From: Thermoplasmata archaeon
GTDB lineage: Archaea; Thermoplasmatota; Thermoplasmata; Lutacidiplasmatales; UBA184
Length of the DNA stretch: 64,000 nucleotides
Assembly (NCBI GenBank): GCA_022750195.1
Contig: JAKIWE010000001.1
Location: 556,672-620,671, forward strand
Direction: 5' to 3'
Under the pieces are notes generated by a model. It did no database searches and was not told the DNA's origin. It saw nothing but the letters and a program-made list of their open reading frames with translations. Within the stretch, counting starts at the first letter, position 1. Each line of letters starts with the position of its first letter. This document shows, one piece after another, positions 54,801-62,497 of the stretch. The position numbers and the translations under genes are program-made.

Positions 54801-56113
54801 TGACCGCGCTCACGGTCCCCTACGCCGTAGGACTCCTCCTCGCCTCCCGGACCGTCTTGGACGTGGGAAGCTCCGTACAACTGACGGCTGTGGCGAACGG
54901 AACCGGTCCGTTCAGCTACGGTTGGCTCGGATTGCCCAGCGACTGCGCCTCGGCCGATTCGCCGTCGATGACGTGCGTCGCCTCGTCGGCCGGGACCCTC
55001 AGCGTGCAGGTGGCCGTGACCGGCCCGGCGGGGGTACCCGTCGAGAGCCCGGCGCTCCTCCTGCGCGTCGTGACGTCCCCGGCGGTCAGTCAGTTCACGG
55101 CAACGCCGTCGCAGTTCGACCTCGGCGGTAGCACTTCGCTCCAGGTCGCCGTCGTGGGCGGGGTCGGACCGTTCGCCTACCAGTACTTCCAGCTTCCCGG
55201 CGGGTGTCTCTCGGTCAACAGCTCGACGGAGCCGTGCACGCCCACGGCCGTCGCGGTCAGCGTAGTGGAGGTCGACGCGACGGATGCCGTCGGGGAGAGC
55301 GCGTATGCCAACGTGACGGTGACCGTCAACGCGGCCCCCTCGGTATCGTCGTTCCTGGCCAACCCATCCCCGGTGACGGTCGGGGCGGCCACGAACCTGG
55401 TGACGACCGTTCGCGGGGGCACCGGGCCCTTTACCTACCTCTACGCGGGACTACCGGCAGGATGCACGACCGCCTCTACGTCCACGTTAGTGTGCCGTCC
55501 GGGGCTCGCCGGGAACTTCTCGGTCAACGTCACCGCAACGGATGCTGATGGCGTCGGCGCTCGCGGCTCGGTCGAGCTCCAGGTCAACCCTGCGCCCGAG
55601 ATCACGGACTTCGCCGCTTCACCGTCCACGCTTGGTTTCGGGTCGAGCACGGCGTTCTCGGTTACCGCCGTGGGCGGGACGGCACCGCTCTCGTACGCGT
55701 ACACGAACCTGCCGACGGGTTGCTCGACCCAGAACAGCTCGAGCCTCGCGTGTACGCCCAGCCAAGCGGGCAGCTACCTCGTACAGGTGACGGTCGCGGA
55801 TCGGTTCGGGGTGACGGCGGGCGCTACCACCAACCTTAGCGTTACGTCGAGCGCAGGGGGAAAAGGCCCCTCGCCGGGAGGGAGCTCCATCGGGGGCCTG
55901 CCGTGGTGGGTATGGGCGCTGCTGATCGGTGCGATCGTCGTGGCGATCGCCGGAATCTGGTACCGCTTCCGGAAACCTCCCTCTCCGTCCGAGCCAGCGG
56001 GAACAGCCCCGCTGCCCCCACGAGAGTACGTCCCTCCGCCCGACGACGTGCCAGGTTGGACCGAAAGCTCCCCACCTCCCGAGACCCCTTCTTTCGAAGA
56101 GCCGCCGCCGTGA
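51809..56113 (+). CDS. Giant multi-domain surface protein: InlB-type repeats, four CX9C Ig-like domains, C-terminal anchor
   Basis: A 1434-residue protein from the ATG at 51809. After a signal peptide (LSGLAIALLLLSSWPGLSS) comes an N-terminal region of about 350 residues with a lectin-like beta-sandwich look (WVGRLVGWQVDL, VQWTAGGGLPAVMGFEL) whose family I do not recognise. Six InlB/Big-type repeats follow (each with a GW or RW in patterns such as GSAFSGWST, GWSFLGWST, RFTGWTF), then four Ig/PKD-like domains each with CX9C, a membrane helix (WWVWALLIGAIVVAIAGIWY) and a long acidic Pro-rich cytoplasmic tail. An adhesive or glycan-binding role is likely. The 75 codons upstream of the chosen start do not look coding. 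Confidence 0.85.
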   Translation: MQTRYRTSPSFTPNAVNAGLSGLAIALLLLSSWPGLSSVGARSLEFPALSAPTGPGHVVLASGVTPASSAPRAAIGVAAVTSLPGAPGLPPLPPVGPVGCFGILAATVPATPYDPPCRGHDEATLSFYSNATGSGGNVTWTATLPVDAGPTQNQSDLYSAVWFGIPATISSAWMGQCFLEAQFYPDASWYDRSTSNPAATDNGNWVGRLVGWQVDLTTGREDTCVSQPFYRQGAGVGQFLNLTQGDKLRIQFAGWSGSAVGENVTVNDLTTGASSSITATNSSAGGPILPAYTASAYEDSVQWTAGGGLPAVMGFELGHGGNPTVPSNSSFQGCSPGVPPPTVVNPAIPCPSYDPASWANDTRQPWVIDAPTFGAVGSRSMPAQVAFSNDFGGVQAITTLSNGSCLNRIGSSFCTYPWFSYSCPTGGFEFGATNFAGVTTDFGQQLEYAQSSHTNALGLSYYPAANYSLPTCGKSSATLTVGTSGSAGGSVEFLSQLVAPSGAQTTAFSPLAPGPYSIHAVAPTGSAFSGWSTVGMAQIADRSSPWTTLDVRGNGSVTAGFAASGPTTTVWFNGTGGGGAVAVSRAVADRNGTPLATVVSGGSIVLAAGLYTIEAYPTPGSLFAAWSTAGPGGSLAAPNEPVTWLTVTGATSSLSVAVSYVASLEQATVVVRGIGNGTLTFAGAPVPYFASNHSSFGVYRVAVGAYSITATPAAGWSFLGWSTGPSGIETDYGADANVSVENGTTNLSVSMGARVTFLITPSTDGLASLDSRAPIANGTVTTQPVGSYYLDAVPFGGFAFKRWSVNDPSAAWIVRPGTSHSRLQLNASVTITLTYQVRSAVNLTFHVLPVGAGTIQFNLISPYGDGGTNKSLANGTYLIAGNAGARYRFTGWTFTGPIFVAGGLLTVTGAGGALTAHFTLRFYAVTFVATSGSPVVATINGVHAVNGQTVHLPRGTFNISASVGVNTTFVGWSSSLPVSAPPPFSSAAKITVQTAGTLTALTVPYAVGLLLASRTVLDVGSSVQLTAVANGTGPFSYGWLGLPSDCASADSPSMTCVASSAGTLSVQVAVTGPAGVPVESPALLLRVVTSPAVSQFTATPSQFDLGGSTSLQVAVVGGVGPFAYQYFQLPGGCLSVNSSTEPCTPTAVAVSVVEVDATDAVGESAYANVTVTVNAAPSVSSFLANPSPVTVGAATNLVTTVRGGTGPFTYLYAGLPAGCTTASTSTLVCRPGLAGNFSVNVTATDADGVGARGSVELQVNPAPEITDFAASPSTLGFGSSTAFSVTAVGGTAPLSYAYTNLPTGCSTQNSSSLACTPSQAGSYLVQVTVADRFGVTAGATTNLSVTSSAGGKGPSPGGSSIGGLPWWVWALLIGAIVVAIAGIWYRFRKPPSPSEPAGTAPLPPREYVPPPDDVPGWTESSPPPETPSFEEPPP
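54835..55857 (+). repeat. Four tandem Ig-like domains with invariant CX9C
   Basis: Codons for the paired Cys start at 54944/54974, 55204/55234, 55463/55493 and 55721/55751: exactly 30 bases apart in each domain, within an LPxGC...C pattern. Same module occurs at 26181/26211, 49883/49913 and 50150/50180 in other genes. Confidence 0.85.
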
Positions 56114-56167
56114 TCCTGGAGCGATCGGCCGCCGGACTGGACGGAGCTCGGGAAAGATTGGCGAACG

Positions 56168-56175
56168 TTCATATC
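56168..56175 (+). promoter_or_regulatory. TATA-like box for the gene at 56204
   Basis: TTCATATC, about 32 bases before the ATG; predicted leader of only a few bases. Confidence 0.45.
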
Positions 56176-56203
56176 GCACCCCTCGGGTTCCCGGGAGAAC
56201 CTG

Positions 56204-59008
56204 ATGACCGCCGAACCCGGTGACCCACCGCATCGCTGGGCCTTCGTGCAGACCTTCGCGGTCATCGCCGTCCTGCTGGCGGTCGTCGGTTCGACCGTCG
56301 TGCCGGCTCACGGGAGCGACCGGCCGAATGCGGAGGGCCGACAGCTCGCACCTTCCCACGGCGTCGCGGCGCCTCGACTGGCGATCGCACCGCTTCCCTC
56401 CTCGAACTTCTCGGGACCTTCGAATTGGACCGAACAGATCGACTACGGCGCGGTCAGCGGGACGACCGGATCGGGAGGCCTCAAGATCCAGGGGGATTCG
56501 TGCGTCGCGAACGGGACGTTCGTGTACTGCGTGGGAGGCCAGAACTTCCAGACGGGCACCGATCTCAGCGACGTGTTCTTTGCCAACGTCTCGGCCGCCG
56601 GAGTGAGCGGTCCGTGGAGCGAGACGACCGATTACGCCGCCGCATCAGGGACCACCGGGTCGGGCGGCGTCGGTGTCGAGTTTCCGAGCTGTGTCTACTA
56701 TCAGGGCTACGTCTACTGCGTGGGGGGGGCTCATTCGGGCTCACCGTCCATCGTTAGCCAGGTGTTCTTCGCCCCACTCTCGGCCCAAGGCGTCGGGGCG
56801 TGGGCGGAGACGACCGACTACGGAGCGGCCTCCGGGAGTTCGGGGACCGGCGGCGTCGCGGCGTTCGACCTCAGCTGCGCTCCGGCGAACGGGTACGCCT
56901 ACTGTGTGGGCGGGGGGAACTCGAAGGTCTTCTTCGCCTCGCTCTCCTCGAGCGGGGTCGGTGCCTGGACGGAGACCACCGACTTCGCGGCCACCTCCGG
57001 TACGAGCGGGAGCGGCGGGGAATCCGTCACGGCTACCTCGTGCGTGACGAACGCCTCGTACCTGTACTGTATCGGCGGCAGCGCGGGCGGGGCCACGAGC
57101 AAGGTGTTCTTCGCACCGGTGTCCTCGAGCGGCGTCGGCGCGTGGACGGAAGCGACGGACTACGGGGCCGCCTCGGGGACGGTGGGGAGCGGCGGGCTCC
57201 CGATCTACGCTACAGCGTGCCTCGTGTACGTCCAGTGGGTTCTCTGTGTCGACGGCAACAACCGTACCAATACCGCCGTGGACAATGTCTCCTACGCACA
57301 GCTCTCGTCGACCGGGGTCGGCGCGTGGGCGGCCGGGACCGCGTACGGCGACGCGCCCCTCTTCTCGTACTACCTCAGCTGCGTTCTTGCTAAACTGAAC
57401 GCGCTCTGCACGGGGGGCGGCGTGGCGGAGGTCTTCCTCGCCTATCTTGTGTCGACTCCGCCGGGCCACCCCGCCCTCACCACCAGCCTGTCGTCCACGA
57501 CCGTGCTGGTCGGAAGCATGTTCAACGATACCGCCACGATCACCGGTGGGACGGTCGCCTCGGGGGAGCTCATCGTCTTCAAGGTCTATCCCAACGGGGG
57601 TTGCTTGGCACCGCTGAGCTCGTACGGCTCCGCGCCGCTCCTAGGGACGACCGCGACGTCCCCCGATTTCACCGCGACCCTCCCCCCCGCGGGCTACATG
57701 TCCGTTCGGGCCACATTCACGGGGGACGCGAGGAACCAACCCGCTGCCTCCTCGTGCGAGCAGTTGCATGTCTTGGCCAACTCAAGGCTGACCACCGCAC
57801 TGTCGCAGACCACCGCCCGCCCTGGGGGGACGTACGGCGACGTGGCGACTCTCAGCGCGACGACGCCGAACGCCGGGGGAACGGTGACGTACACGCAGAA
57901 CGATGACCGCACCTGCACGACACCGACCGGACAGACCTACATCGTCTCCGTGACGAACGGCCAGGTCGGCTCGAACGCGCTGTTCAGTACCGCCCCCTCC
58001 CCGACCAGCTACAACTCTATCGAGGTCTCCTACAGCGGCGACGCCAACAACGCTCCCGCGGGACCAGTCTGCGAACCGATCCCGGTCGCCGCACCGACCA
58101 GAGCGACGGTCACGATCGATTGCACCCCTACCGCGATGACCGTCGGCCAGAGCGCGACGTGCACGATCACCGTCACCGGCAGCTCCGGTCCCATCGTGGG
58201 GGCGGTCGTCACCCTCTACACCGACTCGACCACCGGCAAGTTCTCCCCTGCTCTCTGCAAGACCGGAGCCGCCGGCACCTGCACCGTAACGTACACCGAC
58301 ACCACGGAGGGGGTCCCGACCTTGACCGCCAGCTATCCCGGGGACATGAACAATGTCGGGTCGAGGGGGAGTACGACCGTGTTCAACCTGGCGCAACCTG
58401 CGGTCGGCACCGCTTCGACCTCGACGACCGCCTCGGGAGGAAAGTCGTCCGCGGACCAGACGAGCAGCACCGACGTCTCGGTCTCGATCTCCGGCTCGAG
58501 CGCTTCGGACGGCACGAACGTGACGATCGTCTCGGTCCACCTCGCCCAAGCCCTCGCCGGTACCCCGTCGTTCCCGCTGACGAACTACCTCGGAGCCTAC
58601 GACGTGAAGGTCGTGGGCCTCACCGACGGCACGGCGACCGTCTGCCTGGCCAACCCGCACGTCGATTCGGCCTCGGACGTGGAGTTCGTGACTGCGAACT
58701 CGTGGGTGGCAGCAAGCGGCACCCAGGCGTTGCCGGGAACGAGAGTGTGCGGCAATATCCCGGTCGTCGACCTCCAGGGCACTCCCGTCAGCGGCGGGGA
58801 TCCCCCCGCCTCGCAGTCGAAATCCTCCGGGAGCTTGGGCGTCGAGGAGCTCGCTGCGATTGGAGCGGCCGTCCTCGTGGTCGTGGTCGTCCTCGCCGTG
58901 CTCCTAGTCCGGGGCAGGAAACGCGGGCCAGCTCCGCCGGCCACGACTCCCGCCGGGAGCGCCGGCGAGCCGTCCGAGATGGGGAACCCACCTTCGAGCA
59001 CTCCGTAG
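56204..59008 (+). CDS. Six-blade propeller surface protein with paired Cys in every blade, Ig-like domains and C-terminal anchor
   Basis: A 934-residue protein with signal peptide (about residues 13-34), then six repeats of about 60 residues starting at W75, W138, W200, W255, W314 and W375, each of the form WxETTDYGAxSG...SCxxxxxxxxCVGG...VFFAxLSSxGVGA. Each contains CX8C (Cys100/109, 163/172, 225/234, 280/289, 339/348, 393/402). Residues 420-740 form Ig-like domains of the bacterial Big_3/5 kind (TTSLSSTTVLVGSMF, SVSYSGDANN-like), followed by a helix (about 880-905) and a short Pro-rich tail. Binding of surface partners is probable; there is no sign of catalysis. Confidence 0.85.
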   Translation: MTAEPGDPPHRWAFVQTFAVIAVLLAVVGSTVVPAHGSDRPNAEGRQLAPSHGVAAPRLAIAPLPSSNFSGPSNWTEQIDYGAVSGTTGSGGLKIQGDSCVANGTFVYCVGGQNFQTGTDLSDVFFANVSAAGVSGPWSETTDYAAASGTTGSGGVGVEFPSCVYYQGYVYCVGGAHSGSPSIVSQVFFAPLSAQGVGAWAETTDYGAASGSSGTGGVAAFDLSCAPANGYAYCVGGGNSKVFFASLSSSGVGAWTETTDFAATSGTSGSGGESVTATSCVTNASYLYCIGGSAGGATSKVFFAPVSSSGVGAWTEATDYGAASGTVGSGGLPIYATACLVYVQWVLCVDGNNRTNTAVDNVSYAQLSSTGVGAWAAGTAYGDAPLFSYYLSCVLAKLNALCTGGGVAEVFLAYLVSTPPGHPALTTSLSSTTVLVGSMFNDTATITGGTVASGELIVFKVYPNGGCLAPLSSYGSAPLLGTTATSPDFTATLPPAGYMSVRATFTGDARNQPAASSCEQLHVLANSRLTTALSQTTARPGGTYGDVATLSATTPNAGGTVTYTQNDDRTCTTPTGQTYIVSVTNGQVGSNALFSTAPSPTSYNSIEVSYSGDANNAPAGPVCEPIPVAAPTRATVTIDCTPTAMTVGQSATCTITVTGSSGPIVGAVVTLYTDSTTGKFSPALCKTGAAGTCTVTYTDTTEGVPTLTASYPGDMNNVGSRGSTTVFNLAQPAVGTASTSTTASGGKSSADQTSSTDVSVSISGSSASDGTNVTIVSVHLAQALAGTPSFPLTNYLGAYDVKVVGLTDGTATVCLANPHVDSASDVEFVTANSWVAASGTQALPGTRVCGNIPVVDLQGTPVSGGDPPASQSKSSGSLGVEELAAIGAAVLVVVVVLAVLLVRGRKRGPAPPATTPAGSAGEPSEMGNPPSSTP
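56426..57440 (+). repeat. Six propeller repeats with CX8C
   Basis: Repeat units of about 180 bases in frame; the last unit is the most degenerate (lacks the SGTxGSGG stretch) but keeps both Cys and the spacing. Confidence 0.85.
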
Positions 59009-59077
59009 AGGGCTAGGGCGGCCCTCACGGAGACCCCGGTAGAGGGGCCCACGTCTAGCACCCTCGCGTGGAGGGCC

Positions 59078-60469
59078 CTAGTCGGTGTCGGAGATGTTGC
59101 CGGTCCAGGTGGGGGCGAAGTCCACGGAATCCTCGATGTATCCGTTGGCGGGGGAGTGGGCGACGTAAGGGTAGGCGGCGCTCAACGCGGAGGGGAAGGA
59201 GATCGGGGACCGGTGGATCGAGAAGTTGAAGAAGGCCGAAGGGAGCGTGGCGTTGCAGTCGCGGCTCGTCAGGCAGCCGAGCCCGAACCGCCACTCCTCG
59301 AAGTGGAGGACCGAATCGAAGCTCAACGTCGTGTGGTCGACCTGCCCCGCCGGGGTCCAGGGCGAGATCACGAGGAACGGAACTCGGAAGGAGAGTCCGT
59401 AACCGTCGATCTGCGGGGGGGCGACGTGGTCGTAGAAGCCGCCGAAATCGTCCCACGTCACGAAGATCGCGGTGGAGTTCCAGTTCCGAGACTGCGCCAC
59501 CGCGTTGACGACCGAGGAGACCAGGTTCTCTCCGCGGGTGAGGTTCGCCATCGGGTGGTCGGAGAAGTTGGGTTCGGGGATGACCCAGCTCAGGGCCGGG
59601 AAATTGGCCCCCTTCACGTCCTGGAAGAAGTGGGGAACTGGGACGAAGTGCGACGTGAGCGCGTACGACTGGTTCTTCCCCGCGAACGGGTTCCAGATGT
59701 TGTACGCGCTCCCCGCGGCCTCGGCGCCGAAGTTGTTGATCGCCGTCGAGTACGGGAGCAGGCTCCAGTCGTAGTACTTCCAGCTCACCGAGCTCTTGTT
59801 CACGAGCTCTTGCTCGATCGTCGGCGTGACGTTCGCCTCGTCCAGGTAGACGTGCTTCTGTCGCGTGGAGAAGTCGGCGAGGATGCCCTTGTGGATGATG
59901 GCGGGGGTCGTCCCGGCGACGATGTACCAGTGGTTGGGGAGGCTGTTGGTGAGCGTCGAGGAGTAGAAGTTGTCCGAGAGACCGAACTCCTGGGCCATGT
60001 CCCAATAGACCGGCAGCACCGAGCCGTTGTACGTCCCGAACGGGACCGAGCCGGTCTTCTCGCCCTGATAGAAACCGTTCATCGAGCCGTTGTTGTAGTC
60101 GATATGCGAGACGTTCCACGTGTGCGGGGGGCTCCGGGTGGTAAGGTTGGCCTTCGTGAAATTGTACGGCCGGATACACCCCTGCGAAGCGTTCGTCAGA
60201 TTGATTGGGAGGCAGGTCCCGGCGGGGATGCCGTTCGCGGCGTCGGGGCAGTAGGGGCCCATGACCTGACAGTAGGTCCCGAAGTAGTTGTCGAAGGCGT
60301 GGTTCTCCATCAGCACGAGGACGATGTGCTTGATCGCGGAGAACTTCCCGACCGAGTTGGTCGGGGCCGCCGAGGTCGGCGGCAGAACATAGACTCCCGA
60401 GACCACGAGCAGGCCCAGGATCCCCAAGGCTCCGACGGCACGTCCTCCCGGCCGTCGCCGGCCCCGCAT
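59078..60469 (-). CDS. AcpA/phospholipase C-type secreted phosphoesterase
   Basis: A 463-residue protein with an N-terminal anchor (about residues 12-30), first metal block [51 protein letters not shown] and distal metal block [19 protein letters not shown]. It is the GC-rich counterpart of the enzymes at 1-677 and 2523-3941 and also ends in DTD. Numerous sequons suggest extracellular glycosylation. It should cleave phosphate esters outside the cell; the adjacent PstS three genes away would fit phosphate scavenging, the glycosyltransferase setting would fit editing of a phosphorylated glycan. Confidence 0.92.
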   Translation of the reverse strand: MRGRRRPGGRAVGALGILGLLVVSGVYVLPPTSAAPTNSVGKFSAIKHIVLVLMENHAFDNYFGTYCQVMGPYCPDAANGIPAGTCLPINLTNASQGCIRPYNFTKANLTTRSPPHTWNVSHIDYNNGSMNGFYQGEKTGSVPFGTYNGSVLPVYWDMAQEFGLSDNFYSSTLTNSLPNHWYIVAGTTPAIIHKGILADFSTRQKHVYLDEANVTPTIEQELVNKSSVSWKYYDWSLLPYSTAINNFGAEAAGSAYNIWNPFAGKNQSYALTSHFVPVPHFFQDVKGANFPALSWVIPEPNFSDHPMANLTRGENLVSSVVNAVAQSRNWNSTAIFVTWDDFGGFYDHVAPPQIDGYGLSFRVPFLVISPWTPAGQVDHTTLSFDSVLHFEEWRFGLGCLTSRDCNATLPSAFFNFSIHRSPISFPSALSAAYPYVAHSPANGYIEDSVDFAPTWTGNISDTD

Positions 60470-60505
60470 CAGGCGGACCGGGCGGCCATGGTCGGGCTCC
60501 GTCCG

Positions 60506-61105
60506 TTAGGCGTTGCCCGCAAGACGAGCGGAGGCCGCTGGGCCCCCGACGAGGGGTTCGCGCGACTCCACGGCGGGAGCGATCCACTTGAGACGCTCGA
60601 GCTCATGGAGGATGTACTCGGCCGATTCATCCGGAGTGCCGGCGACCGTGTCCACGACGATCTCCGCGTTCGTGGGCGCCTCGTACGGGTCGTCGATCCC
60701 CGTCATTTCGTGGATGACCCCCGCGCGGGCTTTCTTGTAGAGCCCCTTCACATCGCGTTGCTCGCAGACCTCGAGCGGCGTCGTGACGTAGACCTCGACG
60801 AAGGCGCCGATGTCCGAGCGAGCCTTGGCGCGAGAGCTCGCGTACGGCGAGATCAGCGCCACGATAGGGATCGCGCCGTTCCGGGCGAGCAGCTTCGCGA
60901 CGAACGTGACCCGGGAGGCGTGCACTTCACGCGACTTCCGGTCGAACCCCAGGTCCGCGCTCAACCCCATGCGGACCTCGTCCCCGTCGAGGAGTTCCAC
61001 GGGCCAGCCTCGCGCCTTCAGCTTCGGCGTGAGGGCCTTCGCGATCGTCGTCTTTCCCGCTGAGGGGAGTCCCGTCAACCAGAGACAGAAACCGTGGTGC
61101 GACAT
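60506..61105 (-). CDS. cysC: Adenylylsulfate (APS) kinase
   Basis: A 199-residue kinase that phosphorylates APS to PAPS, the donor for sulfotransferases. It shows Walker A LWLTGLPSAGKTTIAKAL, DGDEVRMGLSADLGFD, LISPYASSRAKAR, and the APS-kinase C-terminal run FVEVYVTTPLEVCEQRDVKG then LYKKARAGVIHEMTGIDDPY. All family motifs are intact. The product of sat, 20 kb to the left, is its substrate. No reductive genes accompany them, so assimilation is less likely than sulfation, but genes elsewhere could alter this. A TATA-like GCGGATAAGC lies about 10-18 bases upstream of the ATG. Confidence 0.94.
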   Translation of the reverse strand: MSHHGFCLWLTGLPSAGKTTIAKALTPKLKARGWPVELLDGDEVRMGLSADLGFDRKSREVHASRVTFVAKLLARNGAIPIVALISPYASSRAKARSDIGAFVEVYVTTPLEVCEQRDVKGLYKKARAGVIHEMTGIDDPYEAPTNAEIVVDTVAGTPDESAEYILHELERLKWIAPAVESREPLVGGPAASARLAGNA

Positions 61106-61254
61106 GGTGCCTGCTTATCCGCATCTGTACGCAGAAGGTCGAGGTTATGAAACCTTCGACGCGGCGAGTGTCGCCGAGTAACGCGGAGCTCGCCGCCGGG
61201 GCGAACGTCCGGGGCGGTAGGTGCTCCGTCGCCGTCGGGGGCCTGCTGACGGCG
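61106..61254. other. Short intergenic region upstream of cysC
   Basis: Carries the GATGCGGATAAG element shared with other promoters in the window (see findings); no gene visible. Confidence 0.3.
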
Positions 61255-62472
61255 TCATTGACACGGAGACACGGCCGCCCCGTTGAACCGGAGGCTGCCG
61301 ATACCGGCCTGGGTCGAGCTGACGGCCGCTGAAGGCAGGGGCACGTAGCTGAGAGCGGTCGCGTCGTTCTGGCCGGCAGTGACGACCCAGCTGAGCCATT
61401 GGCCCAACGCCACGGATTTTTCGAGGGAGGGCTGAAAGCCCCGGTCGGTCGACTGGTACGTGTAAAGGTAGGCGAGCGTCACGAGCGGGTAGTCCTTCGG
61501 TCCTGCGGCATCCACGAGGGAGACGTTCTCCCAGTCTGCGGAGGCCGAGGGAAGCGAGATCGAGCTCGCCTCCGAGGCGATCGCGGAGGCGATCGAACGC
61601 TCGGTAGGACGGACGAACTCCCCCGAGGGATTCCGGACGTTCGCGTAGGCCAGGTGGGGCGTGGCGAGGGCGTCGGTGAGGTCGACGTATCCGATCGTGT
61701 ACGCGCGTCCGTGCACGAAGTTGGCCAGCTTAGCGTCGGACGGTTGGCCGACCTGAGCGGGATCGCCGGGCCACAATACGGAGATCCCTACTCCCGTTCC
61801 GTGACTCCAGTTCAGACTCTCCCGGGCCAGGAAGTCGGTCATGACGAAGGACGTCCCCGCCGCATCCGAGCGGTGGACGGCGGTGATTGTCGCGTTCGGG
61901 AGGGCGAGCCCGGAGTTGTTGCGCGCCAACACCGGGTCGTTCCAACGAGTCACCTTCCCAAGGTAGATGTCGGCCAGGTCGCCCCCGGAAAGATTGAGAG
62001 GGGTGCGAAGGCCCGGCAGGTTGTAGACGATCGCGATCCCGCCGGCGGCCACGGGCAGGGTGAGCACCGGGCTCGGGAACTTGGCGCGCTCGTTCGCTCC
62101 AAGCGGAGCCTCGGATGCTGCGAAGTCGACGGTCTTCTGGAGGAGCGACGTGACCCCGGCTCCCGAATCGGTCGCCTGATAATCGACGGCGGAGCCGGAC
62201 ACATTCAGAAACTGAGCCGCCCAGGCACTCTCGAGCGGGAGCAGGAAGGTCGCTCCCGCGCCCGTCAGCGTCTCCCCCGTCGCGCAGGCCGCGAGACCGT
62301 GCCGAGGAGCCCACCAGCCGAGCTCGAAGCCCACGACGACGACGAGGCCGGCCGCAACGATCGCGCCGAGAACGAGCCCGAGGCGACGCCGAGAGGTTCG
62401 CCGAGGAGGCGGAGGGGGCGGGGCCGCGATTGCGCTCGGGAAGTCGCCCGAAAGAGACGGAACGGACGTCAA
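61255..62472 (-). CDS. pstS: Phosphate-binding protein, PstS-like, membrane-anchored
   Basis: A 405-residue substrate-binding protein. A Pro-rich cytoplasmic N-terminus precedes one helix (about residues 31-50) that would anchor it outside. The binding core reads TGAGATFLLPLESAWAAQF, YQATDSGAGVTSLLQK, DFAASEAPLG, LADIYLGKVTRWNDP and AVHRSDAAGTSFVMTDF, the standard PstS blocks. No PstC, PstA or PstB lies in the window, so either the transporter is elsewhere or the protein works as a stand-alone phosphate (or sulfate-related) binder. It lies between a glycosyltransferase and cysC on the same strand. Confidence 0.9.
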   Translation of the reverse strand: MTSVPSLSGDFPSAIAAPPPPPPRRTSRRRLGLVLGAIVAAGLVVVVGFELGWWAPRHGLAACATGETLTGAGATFLLPLESAWAAQFLNVSGSAVDYQATDSGAGVTSLLQKTVDFAASEAPLGANERAKFPSPVLTLPVAAGGIAIVYNLPGLRTPLNLSGGDLADIYLGKVTRWNDPVLARNNSGLALPNATITAVHRSDAAGTSFVMTDFLARESLNWSHGTGVGISVLWPGDPAQVGQPSDAKLANFVHGRAYTIGYVDLTDALATPHLAYANVRNPSGEFVRPTERSIASAIASEASSISLPSASADWENVSLVDAAGPKDYPLVTLAYLYTYQSTDRGFQPSLEKSVALGQWLSWVVTAGQNDATALSYVPLPSAAVSSTQAGIGSLRFNGAAVSPCQ

Positions 62473-62497
62473 CGGGCACCGGCTGAGCCTTCCACCC

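Noticed and set aside
53059-55131. 690-codon plus-strand open frame
   Set aside because: A shifted-frame shadow of the giant surface-protein gene; its translation is Arg-rich and patternless while the other frame shows clear domains.
59156-61063. 635-codon plus-strand open frame
   Set aside because: Antisense to phosphoesterase and cysC; both have intact family motifs.
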